From Helicobacter mehlei (GTDB taxonomy: Bacteria > Campylobacterota > Campylobacteria > Campylobacterales > Helicobacteraceae): 64,000 bases of DNA. This document shows, piece after piece, positions 1 through 8,644 of this stretch (position 1 is its first letter; the number at the start of each line of letters is the position of its first letter). The translations under genes and the position numbers were made by a program. Below the pieces are notes generated by a model. The model saw only the letters and a list, made by a program, of their open reading frames with translations. It was not told the origin of the DNA and ran no database searches. The stretch is taken from contig NZ_QXQP01000002.1 of assembly GCF_003660265.1 (NCBI RefSeq), positions 62,001 to 126,000 on the forward strand. The letters run 5' to 3'.

Positions 1-1
1 T

Positions 2-787
2 TTACTGGGGGTACCTCTAGTTTTAGGCGTGGCGAGCAGTGGCTTGATGGCGGAAAAGGGCGGTGGTTTTATTGGGCTTAACTACCAGATCGGGCAGGGT
101 AGGATGAATACCGGTCTTTACACTAACAACAATTATTCGCCCGGAATGTGGCATTTGGACAAGCAGGGCAATCCTACAGGAAATGAAAACTGGCAGGGTA
201 CAAACATTAGCTGGCATGGCAAATATGCCAATGGTGCGATGAATGGTTTTGGTTTCTTGGCTGGGCAGAGTTTCTTTTTCAAGCCCCCCAATGCCAAGAC
301 TGCATGGCTGGGCTTGCGCTATTATGGTTTTTTGGACTATGGGTATGCGCATTTGGGGCGGCAACTGAGTGTACCAACCACAGTAGGTGGGTCCATTTAT
401 AATGGCAGTGTCGATCTGAGCATGGTTGCTTATGGTGTGGGCACAGATTTAATGGGTAACTTCTTCGATCGCGAAAATGCCAGCGTGGGGGTCTATGGGG
501 GCTTTGCCATCGGGGGGAATGCGTGGCAGGTGAATAGATCAACTCTGCATGCATGGCAAGATGCATTGATGGCTAGTAATACGGGCAATGTCGGTAAGCC
601 TAGCCATGGGAACTTTAATGTGTGGTTGAATTTTGGCTTTAGGGCCAATATCCACAAACATAACGGCATTGAGTTGGGCGTGAAGATCCCCATGTTAGTC
701 AATAAATTCTTGAAAACGGCGGGGGGGCAATATTACAGCCTCAAACGAGACTACTCTGTCTATCTAGGCTATCTCTACACTTTTTAA
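2..787 (+). CDS. Hor/Hop-type outer membrane protein, 5' end cut by window
   Basis: Small Helicobacter outer membrane beta-barrel protein. The reading frame is open from base 2, and the codons before the first internal GTG (29) encode a hydrophobic stretch ending in a signal-peptidase-like site before EKGGGFIGLNYQIGQG, the N-terminal signature of mature Hop/Hor proteins. The true start therefore lies upstream of the window. The C-terminus (YSVYLGYLYTF) is an alternating hydrophobic beta-strand with terminal Phe, the usual outer-membrane assembly signal. A Kef-type gene follows convergently; as I recall, H. pylori also pairs an OMP (horE) with kefB, which suggests a HorE-like protein. A G7 run lies in the coding sequence near 721. 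Function (porin or adhesin) is unknown. Confidence 0.8.
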   Translation, partial: LLGVPLVLGVASSGLMAEKGGGFIGLNYQIGQGRMNTGLYTNNNYSPGMWHLDKQGNPTGNENWQGTNISWHGKYANGAMNGFGFLAGQSFFFKPPNAKTAWLGLRYYGFLDYGYAHLGRQLSVPTTVGGSIYNGSVDLSMVAYGVGTDLMGNFFDRENASVGVYGGFAIGGNAWQVNRSTLHAWQDALMASNTGNVGKPSHGNFNVWLNFGFRANIHKHNGIELGVKIPMLVNKFLKTAGGQYYSLKRDYSVYLGYLYTF

Positions 788-834
788 TCTCCACTCACTT
801 TTTGGTTTTGCTTGGTTTGCCCGCGCTTGGGCTT

Positions 835-860
835 GCCTAGGTTTGTCTAGGCTTTCTTTT
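835..860 (+). terminator. Probable rho-independent terminator of the OMP gene
   Basis: Six-base inverted arms GCCTAG (835-840) and CTAGGC (847-852) with a 6-nt loop, followed by a T-rich run (TTTCTTTT). The right arm overlaps the 3' end of the convergent antiporter gene. Confidence 0.5.
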
Positions 861-2004
861 GGGTGTGCATGAGTGCTTTAATGAGAGTGGTGAAAAGCAC
901 GCCCTCAAAAATGGCAGCCAGCAAGAAGGAATAATAAGTATTTTGGTTGATCGCCCCCACTCTTAAGCCCACGCTAGCGGTGGTTACCAAAAAGGTCAAG
1001 GGCATAGAGGCACTGAGTGCAAAGGTTAAAGTGTTGCGCAGATTAGCAAAGTGGGTCCTAAAGAGCGTGAAGCTTGCCACCAAGTGCAAACCTAACATCG
1101 CGCACACCACTAAGCACGCATGGTAGATGAGCTTGGGGTTGTCTAAAACCAGTTTAAGGTCCAAAGTGGAGCCCACATGGATAAAAAATAAAGGCACAAA
1201 AAAGCCAAAGCCAATATCGTTAAGTTTATCGAATAATTCATGCTTGTGGGGGAAGAAGGTCGCCACGATGGTCCCAGCCAAAAACGCGCCCAAGACCATT
1301 TCGAGTTTGAGCCATGCCACGAGTCCTATCAAGCTAAAAAAGAGCATAATGGCAAAGCGGATATCTTGGTTAGCTTGGTCGGTTGTGGGCATGATAAAGG
1401 ATTTTAAGCCCGGGAACCACCAAAACAAGATGTTAAAAATTTGCATTAACGCCACAATCGCGCCCAAAAAGAGCAATAAAATGCCCAAAGTCTTGTAAAG
1501 CTCCAAGCCTAGACCATGTAAGTAAATCCCATCCACGACCACCAATAAAATAATGCTGATCAGTTCGCCTAACACGCCCACCTTGAGCACCAAATCCAGC
1601 CATGGTAATTCTTTGCCATAATCGCGAACTAAGGTCATGATCATCCCCAAACTGACAATGGGTAGGGCGATGATGTAGAGGGCGGAGAGTTTGGCACTTA
1701 GAGTGATGGTTGAAGAGAGGGCGTAGAGAATGCCAAAATAACACAGAATTTTTTTTAATAAGGCCCGATTCATCTGCCTAAACATATACAGATCCACTTC
1801 CATACCACACAAAAACATCAAAAATAAAAACCCCACTTCAGCCATCATGCCAAAACTAGGATTGGGCGTGAATAAGCCAAAATAGACCCCCAAAGCCCCA
1901 AATACAATTTCTAAAACCGCCACGGGCATTTTGACCAAACGGCTCACATAGGGGACTAAAACAATTAAGGGCGTGATGATGGCTAAAATAAAGAGATCAT
2001 GCAT
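847..2004 (-). CDS. kefB: Kef-type (CPA2) cation/proton antiporter
   Basis: Integral inner membrane protein of 385 residues, nearly all hydrophobic segments joined by short loops, of the monovalent cation:proton antiporter-2 type. It begins directly with a membrane helix and has the characteristic KMP...GLF.PN.....AEVGFLFLMFLCGMEVD region near residues 25-70. No C-terminal nucleotide-binding (RCK/TrkA-N) domain follows the membrane part, so regulation by glutathione or NAD as in E. coli KefB/C is not supported. Probable role: K+ or Na+ exchange for H+ in pH and ion homeostasis. The ATG overlaps the 3' end of purN by 8 nt, indicating co-transcription and translational coupling. Confidence 0.8.
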   Translation of the reverse strand: MHDLFILAIITPLIVLVPYVSRLVKMPVAVLEIVFGALGVYFGLFTPNPSFGMMAEVGFLFLMFLCGMEVDLYMFRQMNRALLKKILCYFGILYALSSTITLSAKLSALYIIALPIVSLGMIMTLVRDYGKELPWLDLVLKVGVLGELISIILLVVVDGIYLHGLGLELYKTLGILLLFLGAIVALMQIFNILFWWFPGLKSFIMPTTDQANQDIRFAIMLFFSLIGLVAWLKLEMVLGAFLAGTIVATFFPHKHELFDKLNDIGFGFFVPLFFIHVGSTLDLKLVLDNPKLIYHACLVVCAMLGLHLVASFTLFRTHFANLRNTLTFALSASMPLTFLVTTASVGLRVGAINQNTYYSFLLAAIFEGVLFTTLIKALMHTQKKA

Positions 2005-2608
2005 GGCATAGACCTAGTGCTTTTAAAAGGGCTTTAGGGTAGAGTTGGTGCTCTAGGGCATGCACTCTTTGGGTGAAACTCTCCAGCGTGTCGTTAGACT
2101 CCCTTGCTAGAGGCTCTTGTAAAATGATGGGACCCCCGTCTAATTCTTCTGTTACCCAATGCACGCTCACCCCCATACCCTCCTGACTTTCAAAACTCTT
2201 TAAAATCGCATCTTTGCCCTTGTGGTGGGGCAGAAAAGAGGGGTGGATATTGAGGGTGGGGTAGTGTTTGACAAACAGAGGGCTTAAAATTTTCATATAA
2301 CCAGCTAGCAAGATCACATGGCAACGCACTAGGGCTTGCATCAACTCCTCTTCACTAGAAATTACCACGCAGGGCACGCCCAGTTTCTCACAACGTACAA
2401 TGCCGTATGCTTTGGGGTTATTGCTCGCACACAGAGTCACATCCAAAATCAGGGGTTGGCTATTTGAAGTACGCACAAAGGACTTTTTGTGCAACTGCTC
2501 AATAAGATTTTGCATATTCGATCCATTCCCACTAAATAAAATCCCCACATGCACCAAAGAAGAGGGCAGATGATCCATGAAAGCCACTCTGTTTGCCACG
2601 CCACCCAT
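1997..2608 (-). CDS. purN: Phosphoribosylglycinamide formyltransferase (PurN)
   Basis: Would transfer a formyl group from 10-formyl-tetrahydrofolate to glycinamide ribonucleotide in de novo purine synthesis. Family hallmarks are present: SGNGSNMQ (phosphate binding) near residue 25, LAGYMKILSP, the catalytic NIHPS segment (Asn and His), and ELDGGPI with the catalytic Asp. There is no N-terminal ACT domain, which argues against the hydrolase PurU. ATG 2608 has AAGGAT six bases upstream; a later Met (residue 11) would also fit. It overlaps the antiporter gene. No other purine synthesis gene is in the window, and H. pylori is reported to rely on purine salvage. Confidence 0.82.
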   Translation of the reverse strand: MGGVANRVAFMDHLPSSLVHVGILFSGNGSNMQNLIEQLHKKSFVRTSNSQPLILDVTLCASNNPKAYGIVRCEKLGVPCVVISSEEELMQALVRCHVILLAGYMKILSPLFVKHYPTLNIHPSFLPHHKGKDAILKSFESQEGMGVSVHWVTEELDGGPIILQEPLARESNDTLESFTQRVHALEHQLYPKALLKALGLCHA

Positions 2609-2684
2609 GCAAAATCCTTAAAATTTTTTCGCATTTTAACATGTTTATCAAAAAAGCAAGAGGCCACGAAACGGGCTATTTTTG

Positions 2685-2693
2685 TGCTATAAT
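2685..2693 (+). promoter_or_regulatory. Promoter of htpG (extended -10)
   Basis: TGCTATAAT is a perfect extended -10 in the AT-rich gap between purN and htpG, 33 bases before the ATG. I see no CIRCE or HspR-like inverted repeat near it. Confidence 0.6.
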
Positions 2694-2726
2694 CCTAACC
2701 TTTAAAATTAATCTGATGGAGTTTTT

Positions 2727-4589
2727 ATGTCCCAAAAACATGCGTTCCAAACCGAGATCAAGCAACTTTTGGATTTAATGATCCACTCTCTTTACTCCAA
2801 TAAAGAAATTTTCTTGCGTGAGCTGATCTCCAATGCTTCTGATGCCCTAGATAAACTCAACTATTTAGTGATTAGCGATGAAAAATACAAACAACTAGAC
2901 TTCGTGCCTCAAATCCACTTGAGTTTTGACGAAAAAGCCAAAACGATCACCATTAGCGATAATGGCATTGGCATGGACGAATCTGAGCTCATCTCCCATC
3001 TAGGCACCATTGCCAAATCGGGTACCAAAAGCTTTTTATCGCATTTGAGCGGAGATCAAAAGAAAGACAGCGCGTTGATTGGGCAATTTGGCGTGGGCTT
3101 TTACTCTAGTTTTATGGTGGCGTATAAAGTTGTGGTGCAAAGTAAAAAAGCCCTAGATACACAGGCTTATGCGTGGATCAGCGATGGGCAGGGTGAGTAT
3201 GAAATTAGCCCTTGTGTCAAAGAGGGGGTGGGCACCGAAATTAAACTCTTTTTAAAAGAGGAAGAGGGCAAATTTGCTAGCCGTTGGGAGATCGAGCACA
3301 TTGTTAAAAAGTATTCCGAACATATCCCCTTCCCTATTTTCCTAAGCTACACCGAAAGCAAGTTTGAGGGCGAGGGGGAGAATAAAAAGGAAGTGCAAGA
3401 GGACAAATGCACGCAAATTAATAGCGCGAGCGCGCTTTGGCGCATGAATAAAAATGAGCTCAAAGAGGAGGACTACAAAGAGTTTTATAAAAGCTTCGCA
3501 CATGACAACAACGAGCCTTTGAGCTGGATTCACAATAAAGTCGAGGGGCATTTAGAATACAGCACCCTCTTTTATATCCCCAGCACCGCCCCCTTTGATT
3601 TATACCGCGTGGATTACCAATCGGGCATTAAACTCTATGTCAAGCGGGTTTTCATCACCGACGATGACAAGGAGTTATTGCCCCAGTATCTGCGTTTTGT
3701 GCGTGGGATCATTGATAGCGAGGATTTGCCCTTGAATGTGAGTCGCGAGATTTTGCAACAAAATAAAATCCTAGCCAATATCAAGAGTGCTTCTACTAAG
3801 AAAATTCTGGCCGAGATTGAACGCCTAAGCCAAGAAGAAGAGACTTATAAAAAGTTTTATGTGCCTTTTGGGCGCGTACTCAAAGAGGGCTTGCACCATG
3901 ATTTTGAAAACAAAGATAAGATTTTAGACTTATTGCGTTTTGCTAGCTCTAAGGGTGCAGATTTTCTCTCCCTAAAAAGCTACAAAGAAAACATGCCTGC
4001 CGATCAAAAAAGCATTTACTACATGATCGGGGAGAATTTAGACCTCCTAAAAGCTTCGCCCTTGCTGGAAAAATACGCCCAAAAGGGGTTTGAAGTGCTC
4101 TTGATGGGCGATGAGATCGATGCCTTTGTGATTCCTAGCGTGTCAGAATATGCCAAAATCCCCTTAAAAGATGCCGCCTCTAGCGAAACCCTCAAAGAAT
4201 TAGAGTTGGCCCCAGTGAGCGAGGAGGAAAAACAAGAATTTGACCCCCTAGTGCAAGCCTTTAAAGAAGCCCTCAAAGATGAGATTAAAGATGTGGCTCT
4301 CTCTAAAGACTTGAACTCAGTCGTGGTGTTGGTCGGGGACGAACAAAATGCCATGATGGCTAATTTAATGCGCCAAATGGGTCAAGAAATCCCTAGTCAG
4401 CCTAAGACTTTGGAACTCAATATCAACCACGCCATCATGCAAAAGCTCAAGGGCATTGAGGATAAAGCCGTGCTTGCAGATGTTGCCCATTTGCTCTTTG
4501 ATAGTGCCAAACTCCTAGAAAAGGGTGCGCTCAAGAACGCCAAAGCCTTTAGCGATCGACTCAACGCCACGATTTTGCGCGCCTTTTAA
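2727..4589 (+). CDS. htpG: Chaperone HtpG (bacterial Hsp90)
   Basis: Cytosolic ATP-dependent chaperone. The 620 residues carry the GHKL ATPase domain with LRELISNASDALDKL (Asn/Asp of the ATP pocket) near residue 30, DNGIGM near 85 and GQFGVGFYSSFM near 120; the middle domain contains the conserved LPLNVSREILQ near 338; the C-terminal dimerisation domain completes the usual length. ATG 2727 is preceded by a GGAG ribosome site and a strong promoter. Its stop overlaps the ATG of the next gene (TAATG), so htpG heads an operon running through the binding-protein-like gene, guaA and thiE. Confidence 0.97.
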   Translation: MSQKHAFQTEIKQLLDLMIHSLYSNKEIFLRELISNASDALDKLNYLVISDEKYKQLDFVPQIHLSFDEKAKTITISDNGIGMDESELISHLGTIAKSGTKSFLSHLSGDQKKDSALIGQFGVGFYSSFMVAYKVVVQSKKALDTQAYAWISDGQGEYEISPCVKEGVGTEIKLFLKEEEGKFASRWEIEHIVKKYSEHIPFPIFLSYTESKFEGEGENKKEVQEDKCTQINSASALWRMNKNELKEEDYKEFYKSFAHDNNEPLSWIHNKVEGHLEYSTLFYIPSTAPFDLYRVDYQSGIKLYVKRVFITDDDKELLPQYLRFVRGIIDSEDLPLNVSREILQQNKILANIKSASTKKILAEIERLSQEEETYKKFYVPFGRVLKEGLHHDFENKDKILDLLRFASSKGADFLSLKSYKENMPADQKSIYYMIGENLDLLKASPLLEKYAQKGFEVLLMGDEIDAFVIPSVSEYAKIPLKDAASSETLKELELAPVSEEEKQEFDPLVQAFKEALKDEIKDVALSKDLNSVVVLVGDEQNAMMANLMRQMGQEIPSQPKTLELNINHAIMQKLKGIEDKAVLADVAHLLFDSAKLLEKGALKNAKAFSDRLNATILRAF

Positions 4590-5212
4590 TGCGCTTTTTA
4601 CGCCTAGTTTTTTTAGCCCTGCCCTTGTGGGGTAGCCCGCTTAGGATTGCTAGTGATTTGGGCAACCAACAAGGTTTTTTGGATATTTTGCAACAAGCTT
4701 TTAGGCAAGATACTAAGCAAGAAATACAATGGGTGGGGATACCCAAGAATCTTTGCATAGCAGACGCTCTATTGGTCTCTAGGTCTGTTTGGCTTTCTTT
4801 AAAACTGGAGGGCACGCCCATTTTACAAGAACGCTTGGTTTTACTGGGCAATCCTAGCACATGGGCTAGACTCCAAACTAAAACCCCACTTGCGCTTTTA
4901 AAAGCCCTCCAAGAGCCCGCCATATCAACGCACCTCAAGGTGATGTTAAACACCCCCAAAACCTACCGACCCGATGATTTGATTTTGATGAGCCAACGGC
5001 TGTATTTGCAACAAAAAACACGGGCAAATTTACCCCCCATTTTGCACCAGCCCCTAAGAATGCGTTATTTTTGGATCAACCCTTGCCATTCCGACAAAGG
5101 TGCACTCTTTGGCAAATGGCTTTTGAGCCCACAAGCCCGCCCAAGCATTGAGGGTTTCCGCATTGATTATCAACCTATCTTCACACTAATTAAGCACAAA
5201 CATGGACATTGA
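4589..5212 (+). CDS. Exported TupA/PBP-like small protein
   Basis: A 207-residue protein with a signal peptide (about residues 1-16). The mature start [22 protein letters not shown] resembles the opening of tungstate/molybdate-binding TupA proteins (T.ST...GLLD.LLP.FE), and [10 protein letters not shown] matches the place of their ADVVLVHA segment. It is shorter than TupA (about 250-270), and no ABC permease or ATPase is next to it, so it may be a diverged or orphan binding protein. It overlaps htpG by one base and guaA by 11 bases, so it is embedded in the operon. The molybdenum gene moeA lies 2 kb downstream, a tempting but unproven link. Confidence 0.55.
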   Translation: MRFLRLVFLALPLWGSPLRIASDLGNQQGFLDILQQAFRQDTKQEIQWVGIPKNLCIADALLVSRSVWLSLKLEGTPILQERLVLLGNPSTWARLQTKTPLALLKALQEPAISTHLKVMLNTPKTYRPDDLILMSQRLYLQQKTRANLPPILHQPLRMRYFWINPCHSDKGALFGKWLLSPQARPSIEGFRIDYQPIFTLIKHKHGH

Positions 5213-6743
5213 ATTAATTATTTTGGACTTTGGGAGTCAATATACCCAACTGATTGCTAGGCGTCTGCGTGAAAATGGTATTTATGTTGAAATCTACCCC
5301 TACCACCACAACTTACAAGACCTGCTCGCTAAAAAACCCAAGGGTTTTATCTTGAGCGGGGGTCCAGCAAGCGTCTATGATCCGAAGGCCTATCGTTGCG
5401 ATCCGGCGTTGTTTGAGTCTAACTTGCCCATTTTGGGGATTTGTTATGGCTTGCAACTCATTGTGGATAGTTTTGGGGGGGAGGTAGTGGGCGCGCAACA
5501 CCAAGAATTTGGCAAGGTGCATGTCAATCTCCTAGAAAAACATGCGCTTTTTGAGGGCGTTGATCCCACAAGTGTGGTGTGGATGAGTCATGGGGATCGT
5601 GTAGAGGTCTTGCCCCCTAATTTCCAAGTCTTAGCCCAAAGTGCCCATGCACCCTTTTGCGCGATCGCCCACACCCAAAAGCCCATTTTTGGCTTGCAAT
5701 TCCACCCCGAAGTGATTCACAGCGTACAAGGTGCACAAATTTTAAAAAACTTTGCCCTGTTGATCTGCCAGAGTACGCCCATGTGGGATATGCGCTACTT
5801 TGCCAGCCAAGAGATCGCCAAAATCCGCGCTCAAGTAGGCAAAGAGCGTATTTTATGTGCGGTGAGCGGGGGGGTGGATTCAAGCGTGGTGGCTAGCCTG
5901 TGTTGCCAAGCACTGCCCAAGCAAACAGAAGTGGTTTTTGTGGATCACGGCTTATTGCGCTTGGGGGAAAAAGAGCAGGTGATTAAAATGTTTCAAGGGC
6001 TCAATATCCCCTTGCATGTCGTTGATGCCAGCACGCTTTTTTTGCAACGCCTAGCTGGCGTGATCGATCCAGAGAAGAAACGCCAAATCATTGGCAACAC
6101 TTTTATTGAAGTTTTTGAAAACAAGGCAAAAGAATTAGAACAAGCAGGCAAGATCAAGTTTTTAGCGCAAGGGACTTTATACCCCGATGTGATCGAGTCG
6201 GTGAGCGTAAAAGGCCCTTCGGCTGTGATTAAGTCCCACCATAATGTGGGCGGTTTGCCCGAAAAAATGGATTTTGAGTTGCTAGAGCCTTTAAGGGAGC
6301 TGTTTAAAGATGAGGTGCGCGCTTTGGGGACACAGCTGGGCTTGCCTGAGTCCATGCTCAAACGCCACCCTTTCCCCGGACCCGGACTGGCGATCCGCAT
6401 TTTAGGTGAGATCACCCCCCCTAGTCTAGAACTCTTGCGCCAAGCCGATCGCATTTTCATTGATGCCTTGCATGCCGAGGGGCTTTACGATCAAGTGTGG
6501 CAGGCATTCTGTGTTTTGCTCAATGTGCGCTCGGTGGGCGTGATGGGGGATAAACGCACCTATGATAACACCATCGCCCTAAGAGCCGTGCAGGCTAGCG
6601 ATGGGATGAGCGCGCATTTTGCGCCCCTGCCCTTTGAATTTTTAGAGCGCGTGGCTAATGCGATCACCAACCAAGTTAAAGGCATTAACCGCGTGGTCTA
6701 TGACATCACCTCAAAACCCCCCGGGACCATTGAGTGGGAATAG
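5202..6743 (+). CDS. guaA: GMP synthase, glutamine-hydrolysing
   Basis: Converts XMP, ATP and glutamine to GMP; needed by both salvage and de novo guanine nucleotide routes. Domains in order: class I glutamine amidotransferase (nucleophile Cys81 in GICYGLQL; His/Glu in FHPE near 165), ATP-pyrophosphatase with the P-loop SGGVDSS near 217, and the dimerisation domain ending in the family's KPPGTIEWE. At 513 residues it is full length. ATG 5202 overlaps the preceding gene by 11 bases, and the end overlaps the GTG of thiE by 10 bases, so translation is probably coupled. Confidence 0.97.
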   Translation: MDIELIILDFGSQYTQLIARRLRENGIYVEIYPYHHNLQDLLAKKPKGFILSGGPASVYDPKAYRCDPALFESNLPILGICYGLQLIVDSFGGEVVGAQHQEFGKVHVNLLEKHALFEGVDPTSVVWMSHGDRVEVLPPNFQVLAQSAHAPFCAIAHTQKPIFGLQFHPEVIHSVQGAQILKNFALLICQSTPMWDMRYFASQEIAKIRAQVGKERILCAVSGGVDSSVVASLCCQALPKQTEVVFVDHGLLRLGEKEQVIKMFQGLNIPLHVVDASTLFLQRLAGVIDPEKKRQIIGNTFIEVFENKAKELEQAGKIKFLAQGTLYPDVIESVSVKGPSAVIKSHHNVGGLPEKMDFELLEPLRELFKDEVRALGTQLGLPESMLKRHPFPGPGLAIRILGEITPPSLELLRQADRIFIDALHAEGLYDQVWQAFCVLLNVRSVGVMGDKRTYDNTIALRAVQASDGMSAHFAPLPFEFLERVANAITNQVKGINRVVYDITSKPPGTIEWE

Positions 6744-7345
6744 AACTCAAGGGGCTTTATGCCCTTAGTGATGAGATTTTAACTCCCTATGACAAACTCC
6801 CGTACATGCTTAGCCTTGCCATCCAAGGCGGGGTTAAAATCTTCCAATTTAGAGATAAAAGCCATAGTGATTTAGAATTACTTAGTCTAGCTCAAGAATT
6901 GGCTAAAATCTGCCAAAAACATGCCGTGGGTTTTGTGATTAATGATCGCCTAGATTTAGCCCTCAAATGCCACGCTTGGGGGTTACATTTGGGTTCTGAA
7001 GATGTACCCTTATCACAAGCTCGTCGCCTATTTAAGGGGTATTTGGGAGTCTCTTGTTATGGCAATTTGGATCAAGCCTTGCAAGCCCAACAAGCTGGGG
7101 CAAGTTATGTGGCTTTTGGGGCGTGTTTCCCCTCTTTAAGCAAACCCCAAGCCCCGTGCATTTCTTTAGAAACACTCCAGCGCGCCAAAGCGCATTTAAA
7201 CATCCCCATCTGTGCTATTGGAGGGATTAGCCCCCAAAATACCACACAGCTTAAAAACGCCGACATGATCGCCGTGATTTCTAGCTTATGGAGTGGGGAT
7301 ATTGTGCAAAATGCTAAAAGACTCTTGGATGCTTGGCGGGCCTAA
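6734..7345 (+). CDS. thiE: Thiamine-phosphate synthase family protein
   Basis: TIM-barrel enzyme that joins the pyrimidine and thiazole halves of thiamine. Seen: FQFRDK near residue 37 (pyrimidine/phosphate site), [31 protein letters not shown] and the phosphate-binding AIGGI near 160. The 203 residues match the family. GTG 6734 lies inside the last codons of guaA. The [10 protein letters not shown] segment departs from the usual GP.FPT.TK, so a TenI-like or altered activity is possible. No TPP riboswitch motif is visible upstream, as expected inside an operon. Confidence 0.82.
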   Translation: MGIELKGLYALSDEILTPYDKLPYMLSLAIQGGVKIFQFRDKSHSDLELLSLAQELAKICQKHAVGFVINDRLDLALKCHAWGLHLGSEDVPLSQARRLFKGYLGVSCYGNLDQALQAQQAGASYVAFGACFPSLSKPQAPCISLETLQRAKAHLNIPICAIGGISPQNTTQLKNADMIAVISSLWSGDIVQNAKRLLDAWRA

Positions 7346-7383
7346 GGTCCTCAACTTGCATTAATCCCTCGTATATTTCTTTG

Positions 7384-7392
7384 TGCTAGCAT
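7384..7392 (+). promoter_or_regulatory. Possible moeA promoter (extended -10)
   Basis: TGCTAGCAT lies in the 72-nt gap between thiE and moeA, 26 bases before the chosen ATG. It matches TATAAT at four of six positions plus the TGn extension. Confidence 0.3.
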
Positions 7393-7417
7393 GGTGGCTT
7401 AATGCTTAAGGATAGTG

Positions 7418-8635
7418 ATGAATCAGAAGTTGATTACATTTGTGGAGGCGTTGCAAATTGGGTTGAATTTACCTTGTCCTACACACCAAACAGAGAGAAT
7501 CAAATTAGAAGAGGGCTTGGGACGCATTGTGAGCGAGGATATTGTGGCATTAGAGGACTTGCCTAAAGCCACGCATTCAGCAATGGATGGTTTTGCCTTT
7601 GCTTTAGAGGATTTGGGGGCATGTGTGGGCGTGGCATGTGTGGTGTATGCGGGCATGGATGTGAGTAGCCTAGAATTGCCCAAGGGGGCATGTGTGAAAA
7701 TCATGACCGGTGCGCTCTTGCCCAAAGGTTTGGATCTGGTCGTGCCCTTTGAGGAGATGTTAGAATTTGATGACAAGCACGCTCAAGCCCCTAAGCACAA
7801 ACCCAACCAACAAGCCTTTAAAAAAGGGGATAATGTCCGCTTCCAAGGTGAGGATCTGCAAAAAGGGGCAATTCTTGTTAAAAAGGGCACGCGCTTGCAT
7901 ATGGGGCTATTAGCCCTTTTAGCCTCTCAGGGCGTGGCCGTGATCCCGGTTTTCAAGCGTTTAAAAGTGGGGGTGGTGAGCAGTGGAGATGAGATTGTGC
8001 CTTTAGGCACTAAAGCCCTGCCCCACCAAATTTATGATAGTAATGCCCTAGCCCTAGTGGCGTTGTTAAAAGATCATGGCTATGAGGCGCAACATTTAGG
8101 TAAGCTAGGTGATGATTTGGAGGCGCAAAAGCACGCCATAGAGGGGTTTTTAGATTATGATGTGGTGTTGAGCAGTGCGGGCGTGAGTGTGGGGGATAAG
8201 GATTATTTTAAAGAGGCTTTGGCACAAATGGGCGCAAAAATCCACTACCATGGGGTCAATGTCAAACCCGGTAAGCCCATCATGCTAGCCAGTTTGCAAA
8301 AACAGGGGCGATCCACGCTGGTTTTTGGCTTGCCGGGTAACCCTCTAAGTTGCTTGCTGACCTTTTTGGCGTTGGGTTTGCCCGTGCTTGAAAAGCAAGC
8401 CGGATCGCTAGCGACACTCTCAAGCGTGAAAGCCCGCCTATCAGAGCCTCTCAAACTCAAGGGCGATCGGGCACATTTAATCTTGGGGCATTTAGATCAA
8501 GGGATTTTCACCCCCTATCGTAACAACCGCTATAGCTCGGGGGCTTTAGATGCGCTGGGGGCTTGCCAAACTGTTGCCTTAGTGCAAGGCAACACTGAGG
8601 AGATTGAAGTCTTTTTTTACAAACGCTTTTTGTAA
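7418..8635 (+). CDS. moeA: Molybdopterin molybdenumtransferase
   Basis: Inserts molybdate into adenylylated molybdopterin to finish molybdenum cofactor. The sequence shows the MoeA N-terminal module (THSAMDGFA near residue 48 and KIMTGALLP near 95), then the MogA-like domain with SSGDEIVPLG, IYDSNA, SSAGVSVGDKDY and FGLPGNPLS, and a C-terminal beta domain. The 405 residues match the family. ATG 7418 is chosen over GTG 7415 because AAGGA sits five bases before the ATG but only two before the GTG. It is convergent with the Hof array, nine bases apart. Confidence 0.95.
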   Translation: MNQKLITFVEALQIGLNLPCPTHQTERIKLEEGLGRIVSEDIVALEDLPKATHSAMDGFAFALEDLGACVGVACVVYAGMDVSSLELPKGACVKIMTGALLPKGLDLVVPFEEMLEFDDKHAQAPKHKPNQQAFKKGDNVRFQGEDLQKGAILVKKGTRLHMGLLALLASQGVAVIPVFKRLKVGVVSSGDEIVPLGTKALPHQIYDSNALALVALLKDHGYEAQHLGKLGDDLEAQKHAIEGFLDYDVVLSSAGVSVGDKDYFKEALAQMGAKIHYHGVNVKPGKPIMLASLQKQGRSTLVFGLPGNPLSCLLTFLALGLPVLEKQAGSLATLSSVKARLSEPLKLKGDRAHLILGHLDQGIFTPYRNNRYSSGALDALGACQTVALVQGNTEEIEVFFYKRFL

Positions 8636-8644
8636 AACCACTCT

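Noticed and set aside
847-2004. Glutathione-gated K+ efflux system reading of the Kef-type gene
   Set aside because: No C-terminal nucleotide-binding domain is present, so only a general cation/proton antiporter call is supported.
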